NCBI GenBank assembly: GCA_910574455.1
Contig: CAJSYZ010000004.1
Span: forward strand, 4,474,599-4,538,598
DNA from: Trichaptum fuscoviolaceum
Lineage: Eukaryota > Basidiomycota > Agaricomycetes > Hymenochaetales > Trichaptaceae
Direction of reading: 5' to 3'
Length of the DNA: 64,000 bases
Part shown: positions 12,676-23,169 of the stretch, one piece after another
How the letters are laid out: the number at the start of each line of letters is the position of its first letter
How positions within the stretch are numbered: the stretch's first letter is position 1
Made by a program: the position numbers and the translations under genes
The notes under the pieces: generated by a model
Database searches by the model: none
Told to the model about the DNA's origin: nothing
The model's input: only the letters and a program-made list of their open reading frames with translations

Positions 12676-14700
12676 CTACTGATACATCTGATTTATTTTT
12701 GAAACAGAGGATCCAAACGGCTGCAACACACCGCAGGCACTGACGACAGGTTGCGCCATTATTTGCTCGACAGCTTGCATTTCTGTCTTAGGTTCGGTGT
12801 CATTACTGAATGGCTCAGAAATTGTCGAAGCTTTCTCATCTAACTGCTTTCTAAGCTCCTTGATTTGGCCCTTTAGCGCTTGTTCAAACGTCAGATCATT
12901 GTCGTCGTCTGCCAGCAGAACTAAAGCAGAAACGCTGCAAAGGAAATAGCAGCACTTTAGTCTCTTTAATTATAACGTACTGCTAATATTACTCACAAGC
13001 ACTCTTTGAGGAACGCGAAACTGAAAGCATCCGTAAGCTCTGCAACCTTCTCTGCAAGCGAGTCTGGGAAGTCGATATCCTCATTGTCCGCAAGCTTCGC
13101 CTGCCAATACTTCGCATACATAAGGCGCTCGTCTTTTGTTGGGTTTAGGAATTCGCTACATTTCGATCTTCAACACATTTTCACACTCTTACATTAGCAG
13201 GAAAAGAGCTTACAATTTCCTATCAAAACGACTAGGGCGTTTGGATAGAGCTGGATCCAGTTTTTCCAGATAATTTGTTGTCGCAATTATGAGTACACCA
13301 TCGTTGGGGGTGATGCCGTCAAGCTGATTGAGGAAGAAGGAGCGATTGAATGGGGTAATCATATTATCGAGGTCCTCGAGAATGAGGACACAGGGAGCCA
13401 GGAGCCGCGCTTTCGCAAATACCTCCTGCATAGAAGCCTCTTCACCTCTCCAAGCTGCAGAGCAGTTAATTTAGATAATACGTACGAAGACTTGAAACAT
13501 CGATCTCACTCTTGAACGTCCTCACGTAGAGTGGATAGTGACCCTCTTTCTGAACCGATTTCATGACAGCCTTCAAGCTGATAGTCTTTCCATTCCCTAA
13601 CCAATTTTATTGAGCTATCTCTAACAGCATGAACAGGAACATATATACCTGGAGGTCCATGCATTATGATTCCGCGCTTCCATGGAATTGCCAAACGCTT
13701 GTAAATTTCCTCGGATTTGAAGAAGCCGCCCACATCCTTTTGAAGCTTCTCCTTAAATCCTTCGTCGAGAATGACATCGTCCCAGTTTGCTTTCTGAACC
13801 TCCATCCATAACGCATGGTCTTTGACCCAAGTTCCATTCGCACTGAAGACAAAGATCTCGTCACCGAGTTCCAGTGACCAAGAGCCGGAAGCCTTCAGCA
13901 ACGATTCAGCCGAAGCTATGCCATCATTACCTTCACATAAGAGATATTCTTGCGTCCGGCGAATGCTTCCTTCGAGATACTTCGAGATTGCTCTTAGAAC
14001 GTCTTGCTCTTACGCTGAATTGTACATAGTGCAACTCACCATCATCAGATACAATACAAATTCGTGATTCTTCCGATGAAGCATTAATTAAAGTGTAAGA
14101 CTGGCATCTTTTGGAAGTGGACTTACATCCCACTCAACCTTGTAACACCCAAACTCCGTGTTTTCCGAGAGCGTGCCGGGAATGGAACCATCCTTTCGAG
14201 TCGCAGAGGGTACGAATCTCAGATTTCGGAGCAGTTCATCCCCCTTCATAGGAGTACACTTCGCTCTCGGAAAGTTAAGAATGTCTGCATACTCGCACAT
14301 GATGAGTTTATGATCTGGGTAAAGATAGCGCAGTAGGTCTGCTCTGAGGTAAAAGTGTTAGGCAAGTTTCGTGAAGGGTCAATATGGATTTACCCAGTCA
14401 ATCTTGGATTGGAATGGGGTGATGTTGCTAAGCCATAGGTTAATAGTGCACCGGTAACAAGCATCATCGAGTTTAGCTGGAAGCCTTACCCTTTCCAACC
14501 CATCCAGTGTAGGCCTCACTGTCCCCCTCCTTTCCAAGGCGCACATTACCGTTCACAAGCATTTCTTCGAAGGATGGAATATTGACAAACGCGTCGCCGA
14601 GTCTTGTTGGTCCTGAAGGTGTGACGGTATCTGGGCCATGCGCCATATCAGTAGGGAAAGGGCCTGGTGATGCAGCATACTTCGATACGTCGTCCATCAT
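12676..14700 (-). CDS. Fungal cytosolic-type AAA ATPase, multi-exon
   Basis: The AAA core is assembled across introns. The Walker A region GIIMHGPPG continues after an intron as [13 protein letters not shown]. Walker B is CVLILEDLD, followed by [12 protein letters not shown], sensor IIATTN, and the RPSRFDRK segment. The C-terminal helical part reads [19 protein letters not shown]. This architecture is common in Agaricomycetes and other fungi as an uncharacterised AAA protein; substrate unknown. I start at the ATG at 14700 ([11 protein letters not shown]); upstream in-frame sequence lacks ATG. Exons 1-3 (14700-14490, 14427-14394, 14343-14127) fit cleanly. The stretch 13960-14100 is ambiguous: frame zero carries a TAA before [13 protein letters not shown] unless a 51-nt intron (GTATTG...AAGAG) is removed. 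So one intron model, or a nonsense lesion, remains open. The gene ends at a TAG at 12676. Confidence 0.82.
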
Positions 14701-15206
14701 ATACACAGCGAAGTGTAGAAGACTGATCGTCCGCGACTGCGGCACGCACTGAACCCAGACCTCGTGAGTGTGGGGAACATATATTTAGTCTCATAAGGTA
14801 GGCCGAGAAACCGTAAGAGGCGTTCTATTCACTACTCCGCTGTTTGACGCTCGAAAGAACCACAGCGGCTATCATTTCGCATAGACATTGGTAGAGAATT
14901 CTTAGAGCAGAATTTGACCACGTGTTCACTCCAGCCTGAGTGCTGAGCGAGATGATGGTGTACTGGAGGTCTCAGTTGCGCAGGCTGACCACAGTCAGTT
15001 TGGACGAAATGAAGTTCAAACGTAAGGTAAAGGATACTACATATGTAGTTCAGAAGATCAGGGGCAGTGCAGTCTCACGTGCCACTTTAGAGCTGATGTA
15101 TAAGCATTAGTAAGTAAAGTACGTCCAATTATGGTAATATATTCCGGAGCTGTGTTTTGATGGTCACGGTGTGCTACGGTATAAGTACGATGTGCTTGCG
15201 CTAGCA

Positions 15207-15951
15207 ATGTACCGACGAACACTCACCCTTCTCACACGAACTAAGCTCTCACCAACGCGTAATATTGCCATCATAGGGAATACAAGCAGTCAAGCCAACA
15301 ACATGTCCTCAAACACGCCAGATCTTGGACCATTGCCAGCTGCTGCATCGCCGAATAGTAACCAGAAGCCGGAGTCGGAGTGGCAGGCGATCTTGAGCCC
15401 GCAACAGGTTAGATTCAAGCTTTTTCAATGAAAAAGGCTCGCAGGCCAACTTGATGTTCTTCCATATAGTTCAGAGTGCTTCGAAAAAAGGGCACCGAAG
15501 CCGCAGGGACCGGAAAGCTTGACAAGCACTATGAGGAAGGCATATATACATGCGGTGCCTGTGATGCACCTCTGTACGTGAGCAAGACAAAGTTTAACAG
15601 TGGGTGCGGATGGCCAGCCTTCTATGATGGTGAGATCATACACTACAACAAATTCTAATTTCTGAATGCATGCTTCCTCCCTCGATGTCTAGCAATTCCT
15701 GGCGCGATAAACCGGCATGAAGACACAGCTTACGGGATGACACGAACTGAGATCACTTGTGCGGCCTGTGGCGGACATCTTGGTCATGTATTCAAGGGCG
15801 AAGGTTTCAACAACCCAAGTGCGTATGGGTATATGCGCTTTCTTGACACGCGGGCTGACTGTATGCTTCCCAAACAGCTGATGAACGTCATTGCGTTAAC
15901 TCCATCTCATTGACATTCAAAGGCGAGGATGGTAAGACTCTAGAAGGCTGA
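15207..15951 (+). CDS. Peptide-methionine (R)-S-oxide reductase, MsrB type
   Basis: Four exons (15207-15407, 15470-15629, 15693-15818, 15878-15951) give 186 aa. The protein reduces the R-epimer of methionine sulfoxide in proteins, using thioredoxin. The MsrB fold is clear: two zinc CxxC pairs (CGAC and CAAC), the substrate motif [18 protein letters not shown], and the catalytic Cys in [13 protein letters not shown]. The first ATG (15207) yields a basic, hydroxylated leader ([19 protein letters not shown]) that looks mitochondrial. A second in-frame ATG at 15303 ([10 protein letters not shown]) would give a leaderless form, so dual targeting is possible. The gene is divergent from the AAA ATPase, with about 500 bp between their start codons. 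Confidence 0.93.
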
Positions 15952-16204
15952 GAGTCGCCTGTGATTTGTCTCTTGTGTATTTGTAGTGTTGTATTGTATT
16001 GTTGATCTATGTATGATCGGTGACCAAAAGATTGTTTAGCGCTGGCTTATTCGAGTCGTCGTAGATATCTCTCGATGAAACAAAATCCATTGGTAAGTCG
16101 TCATTGAAATATTATACCATGCAAAGCAAATAAAAGAGTAATAGTAGCGGATAGCGGCCAACAGGTGGACAGCCCTTGAATAAATGGATATGACGAGAAG
16201 ACGA

Positions 16205-16880
16205 TCACATGTTCTCCATAGAGAGGACGAGTTCGTCGAGCTCCTTCTTGGATTCTCTGTACTTTGCCTCTGATTCCTGCAGATTGTTACGATTAGAATG
16301 TGGCGAGTAGATACACCAAGGATATACGTACCTCGTACTTCTTCTCCCAGTCATCACGCTCCGACTCTAAGCGTTGCACTTGACGTTCGAAGTGTTCTGC
16401 CTTCACGTCCACTTGTCGTAATCTACGTGATACCGTCAATACCATGCACTGAGCACGCGTAAAGTACGTGTCAACTTACTTCTCAGTCGTTTCTTTCGCA
16501 ATATTTTCCGCCCTGTCAAGCTCCTCCTCCAATAGCTGAATCTTCCTTGCAAGGCCCTCGTTCGTGGTCTTGCTCTGTTCGCCTTCAGCTTTCGCGATCT
16601 TCGCCTCGTTCAACTTGTCCTCCGCAGCCTCTAGAGCGGTCTCTGCCACGTTTAGCTTATGTTGCAACGACTGTATCTCCTGTTCTTTCTCCAAGAGTGT
16701 CTGCTCATATTTCTTATTCTTTGCTTCTGCTTCTTCAGCGCGTGTAATCGCGGCATCTGCCTCTCCACGCAGTTGAGTGAGTCGCTACAGACGCGTTGCA
16801 ACGAACAGAAACACAATCAGTAATAGAGATCGATAACCATTATACGCGGCATGTCTCACCTCCCTGATTCTGTCGGTCAT
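16205..16880 (-). CDS. TPM1: Tropomyosin, fungal short form (162 aa)
   Basis: Four exons (16880-16860, 16784-16480, 16422-16332, 16276-16205) encode a continuous heptad-repeat coiled coil. It begins MTDRIRE-LTQLRGEADAAI and ends DELVLSMENM. The length, about 160 residues, is that of fungal tropomyosins. The Leu/Ala-rich heptads with regular acidic residues (EEELDRAENIAKET) and the short C-terminal overlap segment also fit. Tropomyosin binds along actin filaments and stabilises cables for polarised transport and the contractile ring. The tiny 21-nt first exon is typical of basidiomycete tropomyosin genes as I know them. No sequence oddities seen. Confidence 0.92.
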
Positions 16881-17143
16881 GTCGCGTTAGTTGCTTGAGG
16901 TAATGAAGTGAGACAAGGAGATGGTGGTATAGTTGACGCTGTTGGTAAAGGGCTGTTCGCGTATGCATTAAGGAGAACAGACATGTCTTTTAATGGCTGT
17001 TGTTTCCCACGATTTACCTCCTAAGTCATGCAGCGCCGAGACTCGCTCCGCCGCGTACTAAGTTAGCCAGAAACCGCGACATTTGAAAGCTAAATCTTAG
17101 CGCTCTTGCTGCACCTAGATTTCATATCTCTACAATCTACTTG

Positions 17144-17419
17144 TTAGATCCACTTCCTGGGGAAAGGAAGGGCTGCGATGGAGCCTGTTCCACAAGAAGG
17201 TGCGTGTCTGTATAGTGTCTGTACATGCGCGAGCGTGTTGGGAGACCCGTTCAACTGACTGTCACCCTTCGCGGGACTTTCGCTGTAGAACTTCCTATCC
17301 TCGAGGCACTCATCAAGTGAGTACCTTTTGCCTACGGTGTCCACTGTTAGATGCCAGGTTGTAATCGCATCTGCCTGACCGAGCCAGTGCTTCGAGCCGA
17401 AGGCCGGCATCCCATGCAT
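17144..17419 (-). CDS. Possible small protein, unrecognised (91 aa)
   Basis: An ATG-started frame reads MHGMPAFGSKHWLGQADAIT and ends in PFPRKWI. It has no motif I recognise and no clear splice partners. It lies in the 770-bp gap between tropomyosin and the DUF2408 gene. It could be a genuine small gene, one exon of a larger decayed gene, or chance. Confidence 0.25.
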   Translation of the reverse strand: MHGMPAFGSKHWLGQADAITTWHLTVDTVGKRYSLDECLEDRKFYSESPAKGDSQLNGSPNTLAHVQTLYRHAPSCGTGSIAALPFPRKWI

Positions 17420-17651
17420 TAGCCCTGCCGCTCGAGGCGATCATGCTTTATTCTCGACAGTCCAGGTCGTATCGCTGATTACAATTTCGCCACAGCCTTC
17501 GAAACCGATTGACTGTGCTTAAGAAGGATCGCGGAGACTTTATCAAGTCTTCCGATGTGATTAATCTTTACCATAAGATCGTCGAACAAGGTTAGAGTCA
17601 CCTTGTGCTCTTTGAAGGATAGAGCTCATAGAACAACAATGCACAACGCAT

Positions 17652-19410
17652 ATGTTCACTGCATACATCCCATATATAGTGACGAAGCTCAATGATGTCC
17701 GAGAAGATAATGTATCGCATAAGAATCGCGTCGACACGACTTTGTCGGATGTGTTCAGCTTGCTATCATTGTTCTTCCTGACCATTGGCAAGACACGCGA
17801 AGGGCCTGCGACATACTGCCAGATATCGACGATTCGCGTGAGCCTTTGCGCTCTTTTTACCCGACGTTGCGAGTACTGATGGATTCTATACAGCAACTGC
17901 TCGACCACATGAACGAATCGGCCGTCTACAATGAATCGGATCTTGCACCGTTTCAGAAGCGACTGGACGAGCTACGCGACATCGTGCAGAGTGATATAGC
18001 AAGTGGTAAACATCCAATAGCCATGACAAAGCTTTTGGAACGCCAGTTAAAAGACTGCTGTACGTCTGACTTCCCCCCGTATTCAAGCCATTGCCCTGCT
18101 GGTATATTACGCATATACGCATGACGCTCATAATCTCGTATCCTTACTGCAGACAATATTCTTGCGGGAATGAAAGAGTCACTCTCGGAACTCTCTTCGG
18201 AGCTTACACCGATCCACGAAAGACTTGTAACACTCCGACGGCAACTTGTCGCATTAGCTGCAAAAGACAAGCAATCGAAGTCCGAGCTGAAACCTATACA
18301 AGAGGAACTCCGGAAGATCGACTCGTTGAGTACCAGTTTCGCATAACGTTCCATTCCCAACCCTTTCACACTAGACATTTAATTGACTATTCTTTTTCCC
18401 TTTCCTTTCTCTAGTAAACGCGTTGACGGGAAATTCCTTGGGTTGGGTGGATCTTACGTGCCGACGTCGCAAGCTCTTTGTTCGTCCTTATTAGAAGAAT
18501 GCTTTGAGATCGTACAGGAAATCAAAGCTCGCGAAGACTCGAAGAACGTTTCCTTCGGTTTGAAGCCTATCTATGACCGGCTTTCGGAGATCCGGGCTGA
18601 GCTTGAGAACCTCGTATTCACTCGACGTTGGAGCTTGCGTGAGACGGATCTATGGAACTACACTGTTAGCTTGCAAGAGATCGATAAGATGCGCGTTGAT
18701 GGCAAATTCGTCGACGCTGATGGAAACCGGCCTACCGGACAATATGTAAGTCATTTTTCGTCATGAATCAGGAAATGGTGGCTTATTTTTGACGTTATCG
18801 TTACTAGGTTCTCCTATATCTGCTCAGGCGATGTTATGGCTTGATATACCGTCTGCTGTCATCGAGTGAACCGGTATCTGAGGAGCTCATGCCGATAGTG
18901 AGTCTGCACTTAGTGCATATGGATGGCACTTCACAAATAAATTTTCCGACACTTTAGGCAAACAAGTTGTCGACTGTGAAGAAATGTCTGAATGAAGTTC
19001 TCAAATACGGCGGTCCACTCAATCCTCGAGAACTGTACCCGGTAAGCATGTCGTATGGCGTGTTTATGTATTCATAAACTGAAAGAAACGTCCCGTTGTG
19101 AAGTATCAACTCGCTCTCTTCCAAATCGATTCGATGAGGAAAGAGGGGAAGTTTGTAGGTGCGGATGGGAGCATACCTGAGGGTCAAGGTATTGTGATGG
19201 CTCATCTGAATGAATGCCACGAATTGGTAGAGATGGTATGATTGATCTTGTTTGCGCTCATAGAAGTTTGTGTATTGATAGCAGTATTCCGTTTAGCTCA
19301 AAGAGGCGATGGAAGAGGGGGAGGAAGGGGAGGAAGATGAGGGGGCTGACGAGGATGGGGATGTTATAAATGATGAAGATGGAGTAGACGAGGGTGACGA
19401 AGAGGAATAG
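17652..19410 (+). CDS. DUF2408 / UPF0662 family protein
   Basis: About eight exons form one protein. The first exon (from the ATG at 17652, MFTAYIPYIVTKLND) joins LAIIVLPDHWQDTRRACDIL by a 47-nt intron. Later exons carry family signatures: the thrice-repeated (M)R-x-(E/D)GKF(L/V)-G/D-A/G-D/G-G motif (KRVDGKFLGLGG, MRVDGKFVDADG, MRKEGKFVGADG), plus SLLEECFEIVQEIKARED and LNECHELVEML. The C-terminus is a 40-residue Glu/Asp run ending at the TAG at 19408-19410. DUF2408 proteins are conserved in fungi (Schizosaccharomyces has UPF0662 members) with no firm biochemical role. The family call is good; the first exon is less certain than the rest. Confidence 0.8.
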
Positions 19411-19730
19411 CTGGTTTAGCTGGTTCAGATTTGGTTAGTATGAGAAAGTTTGGGTGTGTTCATCCGGAATTTAAATGTATTGTATGTTAAGGCAATACTT
19501 CAGTTACTAGCTCTAGCAATGTATTTTTGGTACATTTTGGTCCATCCGCCTTCATGTATAAACTCCATATGCGCTCATAGAATGGGTCATTCAAACAGAA
19601 AGAGTCAAATTTCTTGGGTATCTCAAGAATGGGGATTAGAGTAGCGTACATGGGACAGAATACAAAAGAGAAATTACTATCTATAAGTAGTCGAACTCAA
19701 TATTCTAGATTAAGAGGGTGATCGTGTCGG

Positions 19731-20697
19731 CTACGAGCTCCCTCTCCTCGATCCTTTCTCAGAGGCCTTGAACGATGTCCATGCCTCTTCAGTGGCAACT
19801 GTTATGCGGTCCTTTACGCTTCCTACGTTGTCTAAAGCAGGCCGGACATCGAGGGAGAAGACGGGGCTGCCATCCGGCTCTGGAGGCGCGCTGTAGTAAT
19901 CTATGACATAGCGGACCTCCTCTCCGGTGGATCGCCGCTTGACTATCCAGTCGTGACGATCGAAGGGAGGCTCGGAGCTGGAGTGAACGGAACAGGTTTC
20001 AATATTTGAAAAGTAGATTAGAGAAGTATGTGGGTGGACTGACTTAAAGCGCGTTGGTAACAACCAGCCTGCAAAGAGTAGAAGTCGGGCTTTTGGTGAT
20101 AGTTCACCGGGACGTCCACGGAATCGTGCCAACTCTACTTCAGCAGAGCTAAAGGAGAGATACAGTTTAGCTAGGAGTATTCAAATCAGGATCACAATAT
20201 TCAATAACCCACTCGTCTCTCCGCTTCTCCCACTTCATTACTTCATCCCAAGCCCGCTCGTTGAGAAAGTTGTGGATGTGGACCATCGTTTCAACATGCT
20301 CTTCTGGGGTCTCCCATCCCTTGCGCACAAGTGCGTTGTAGAACTGCTGAGGGGACGGGTATTCCCATACACCTCCGACATCACTCGTGCGAGGAATACT
20401 TGACGCTGTACGTTCGGTGGGGAGGGCAATGCTCTGGCTTGCGGCAGGCGCTTGTGACAAGGTGGGCATCTGGTTGAGTGGGTTTAAGTCTCCACTCTCG
20501 TGTTTGATAGGACATTCTGCTGGACGAGACGAGTCAAGAGGTTTAGAGGTGGTGGTGGTTGCAGCTGAGGAAGTATGAGGTACAGGACACTGTGCGGGAG
20601 CTTGAGAAGCTGAAGTGGCTGCTTGATTGTGCATTGGGCAGCTGGCTGGCGGTGTCACTTGTGCGGACACTGCTGCCTGCGACGTCGTCTGTCCCAT
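19731..20697 (-). CDS. CYC3: Cytochrome c heme lyase (holocytochrome c synthase, HCCS)
   Basis: Three exons (20697-20196, 20137-20044, 19977-19731) give 280 aa. HCCS attaches heme covalently to apocytochrome c in the mitochondrial intermembrane space. Visible features are three N-terminal heme-regulatory-like CP motifs (ASCPMHN, QCPVPH, ECPIKHE), then NQMP, the conserved WEYPSPQQFYNALVRKG-TPEEHVETMV block, LNERAWDEVMKWEKRR, FRGRPGELSPKAR, and [23 protein letters not shown]. I start at the ATG at 20697 (MGQTTSQAAV). The frame stays open upstream only through non-ATG codons into a transposon end, so a longer N-terminus is rejected. A 2-kb transposon begins 139 bp upstream, inside the likely promoter or leader. 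The symbol could equally be CYT2 (cytochrome c1 lyase); I cannot separate them. Confidence 0.92.
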
Positions 20698-20828
20698 CGT
20701 CCGGGGAGTGTTTGACGTTGATGAAGGTGAGTAAGGTGCGTTGAGGTCGCCGGAGAACGGGACTGACGCTGAGCAACTTTTTCTTTTGAACGGCGGACCC
20801 GAATCGGCTTCTTCCGGGTGGTGACAAT

Positions 20829-20836
20829 CACCAATG
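20829..20836. repeat. Left target-site duplication of the 2-kb transposon
   Basis: CACCAATG lies directly before the element and recurs exactly at 22880-22887 directly after it. Confidence 0.88.
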
Positions 20837-21153
20837 CACCTTAGGCAACGGATTTCAGGGTCCAATAGGGCCTCTTAGGGGTAGTTCTTTTTGCAAAAGA
20901 ATAGACCTAACCATATGAAAGCTCCCGATGTTCGTCCCCCTATTTACCCAAAGAAGTTCGTGAGACTTCGGTAGAATCCCAAAACATTCACGATGTTCGG
21001 CATTCAAGTTGCCGATGTTCGCAAGACCTTCGTGAACATCCGAAGCCACACAATCTTCGGGTAACATGGTACAAAATATGTAGTATATATGCACAAAATA
21101 AATACACTAACAAGAACATCAAAAATGGTAGCTAAATGCTATATTTTATGAGA
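20837..21153 (+). repeat. Left terminal inverted repeat
   Basis: 317 bp, ungapped inverse of 22563-22879. Positions pair as p + q = 43716. Differences seen include G/A at base 15 of the repeat and a few transitions further in. Confidence 0.93.
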
Positions 21154-21433
21154 AGAACATCTGAAGAACATCTGCAGAACATCTGCAGAATATCTGCGAG
21201 AACATCTGCAGAATATCTGCGAATATCTGCAGAACATCTGCAAGAACATCTACAGAATATCTGCGAATATCTGCAGAACATTTGCAGAATATCTGCGAAT
21301 ATCTGCAGAACATCTGCAGAACATCTGCGAGAACATCTGCAGAACATCTGCGAATATCTGCAAATATCTGCAAATATCTGCGAATATCTGCAGAACATCT
21401 GCGAATATCTGCAGAACATCTGCGAATAACTGC
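21154..21433 (+). repeat. Subterminal tandem array, left (AACATCTGC units)
   Basis: About 25 head-to-tail variants of an 11-12-bp unit (GAACATCTGCA alternating with GAATATCTGCG). There are no unique spacers. Confidence 0.93.
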
Positions 21434-21435
21434 GA

Positions 21436-21575
21436 TGTTCGGCATTGCCGATGTTCGTGTATACACCAGAGAAGATCGTGAGACTGTCCAAGACCTTCGC
21501 CTAGTTGCCGCAAACATCCAAAGTCACACAATTTTCGACAGTAAGGTAGCAGACCTTCTTGGTACAAAGTACATA
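21436..21575 (+). repeat. Degenerate internal copy of the terminal-repeat module
   Basis: After the array, GATGTTCGGCATTGCCGATG, a GATCGTGAGACT block, AAGACCTTCG, and CACACAATTTTCG repeat in order words of the terminal repeat at 20940-21060, with indels and substitutions. A second short echo of the terminal-repeat segment GTATATATGCACAAAATAAA lies at about 21858-21890. Confidence 0.65.
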
Positions 21576-22465
21576 TAACTCCCTTCCCATTGCGAAAAAT
21601 CCGAAGTGATTTGAAGCGGAAATGAATATATCATGATTTTGTCCGAATTATCGGAATGTCACGGTACTGTCTCAATGAGACTCCAGTTCGGACATCAATA
21701 ACTCCGTCAATTCTTTGCTTAGAAATTTGAAACTTATATCGACAGAAACTACTAATCAAGACCTTTCCATGTATTTATTTAACTTTTTAACGCGACAATT
21801 AGTTCTTGAGTTACAGAGGAAACAATCAAAAAGTCTAAAATATTGAACTTTATGTTACGGTATATATGCATAAAACAAATACACTTACAAGGACCCTTGT
21901 AAAATATAAGTAGTCATGCTGTACAAGCACAGAAATAAACAAATAGTATTTAATCTCCATAAGTAATATACTTGAAACTACTGCTTGCAAGGATGGATAC
22001 TCCGGGCCTTTGGTGCAGGCCCGAGAAGTACACAATATTGTTTGACACACTTAACTCAATATCAAGCCTGGTAGTAGCTCATCCAATGCCATAGGGCATA
22101 GTAATGTAGTTAAAGAAGAACTGAAAAAATATATCTTATGTTACTTACTGAGGGGTGGGGGCTTTTGGTAGAGAAGCTATGTTATGGACTCCGAGTCAGT
22201 CAGATCCAGTATGTATTGTTTCACATACATACATTCCTCCTCTATTCAAGATTCTGAGTATTACAAGAGCAATTTACTTATTGAACTAGTGTATTACATG
22301 TGTAGTCACCTATTAGGGTCTAAATAGAACAAGACAATGCAATGGGGGGAGAAATAGTTAGTTGTATGCGGTAGATAAGTAAATGGATCATGCAAACAGA
22401 CGGTATACACTTATATGTGCTGTGATTGGCCAGCCCACTGAGGCAAAACCCGAGGTTGCAATTTC

Positions 22466-22562
22466 GATGTTCTCGCAGATGTTCTGCAGATATTCGCAGA
22501 TATTCTGCAGATGTTCTCGCAGATGTTCTGCAGATGTTCTGCAGATGTTCTGCAGATGTTCT
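22466..22562 (-). repeat. Subterminal tandem array, right
   Basis: About nine units of the same 11-12-bp word in inverse orientation (GCAGATGTTCT), adjoining the right terminal repeat. It is about one third the length of the left array. Confidence 0.9.
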
Positions 22563-22879
22563 TCTCATAAAATATAGCATTTAGCTACCATTTTTGATGT
22601 TCTTGTTAGTGTATTTATTTTGTGCATATATACTACATATTTTGTACCATGTTACCCGAAGATCGTGTGGCTTCGGATGTTCACGAAGGTCTCGCAAACA
22701 TCGGCAACTTGAATGCCGAACATCGTGAATGTGTTGGGATTCTACCGAAGTCTCACGAACTTCTTTGGGTAAATAGGGGGACGAACATCGGGAGCTTTCA
22801 TATGGTTAGGTCTATTCTTTTGCAAAAAGAACTACCCCTAAGAGGCCCTATTGGACCCTGAAATTCGTTGCCTAAGGTG
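22563..22879 (-). repeat. Right terminal inverted repeat
   Basis: 317 bp inverse of 20837-21153, ending GTTGCCTAAGGTG just before the second CACCAATG. Confidence 0.93.
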
Positions 22880-22887
22880 CACCAATG
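22880..22887. repeat. Right target-site duplication
   Basis: CACCAATG, identical to 20829-20836. Confidence 0.88.
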
Positions 22888-23169
22888 AGAAATCGCGAAT
22901 TTCGTCCCATATTTTGTGTCCGCTGTCCGCAACCGTGACTTCTCTTGAACTCTCAGCCTGAGCTTGATACACATAGTATCGCGTCAGTTGCAAGACAAAA
23001 ACCGTAGAAACACCAAAATGTGTTGTTACATCTAGATCGGTATGAGATACTTCTAATATACATGTTCTACCTATGCAGAAAAGCGTCTAAGTTTCCAACA
23101 GTTCCACTCCGATGAAGCCAATGTTTTGTAGTCAAAAATTATATATGCATTCCGAACGGCAAATTCTCT

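Larger units (their letters stand above)
20837..22879. mobile_element. Non-autonomous DNA transposon with long inverted repeats (2,043 bp)
   Basis: The two ends are inverted copies starting CACCTTAGGCAACG and align without gaps for about 317 bp (20837-21153 against 22563-22879). I count about five mismatches by eye. The element is flanked by the 8-bp direct repeat CACCAATG. Inside each terminal repeat lies a subterminal tandem array of an 11-12-bp AACATCTGC unit. The central kilobase is AT-rich and codes for no transposase, so the copy is non-autonomous. The near-identity of the repeats suggests recent movement. An 8-bp duplication fits several superfamilies (hAT, P, Merlin, Zisupton/KDZ); termini CACC...GGTG are not the canonical hAT CAGGG. 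Superfamily is unresolved. The 79-codon frame in each repeat is probably incidental. Confidence 0.93.

Noticed and set aside
12501..12743. 80-codon plus-strand frame between TIM44 and the AAA gene
   Set aside because: No motif, no splice partners, and it overlaps the 3' coding end of the AAA ATPase on the other strand.
14701..14760. Longer N-terminus for the AAA ATPase (VWVQCVPQSRT...)
   Set aside because: The in-frame upstream sequence has no ATG before a TAA; the ATG at 14700 is the first usable start unless an unseen upstream exon exists.
20698..20865. N-terminal extension of heme lyase (DPEIRCLRC...)
   Set aside because: It begins at a non-ATG codon inside the transposon; the ATG at 20697 gives a normal HCCS N-terminus.
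21154..21433. CRISPR-like repeat array
   Set aside because: The 11-12-bp units are head to tail with no unique spacers, the DNA is fungal, and the array is a subterminal part of a transposon.
22622..22861. 79-codon frame present in both transposon ends (MHIYYIFCTMLPED...)
   Set aside because: It arises from terminal-repeat sequence needed for transposition, has no domain, and occurs twice only because the ends are inverted copies.
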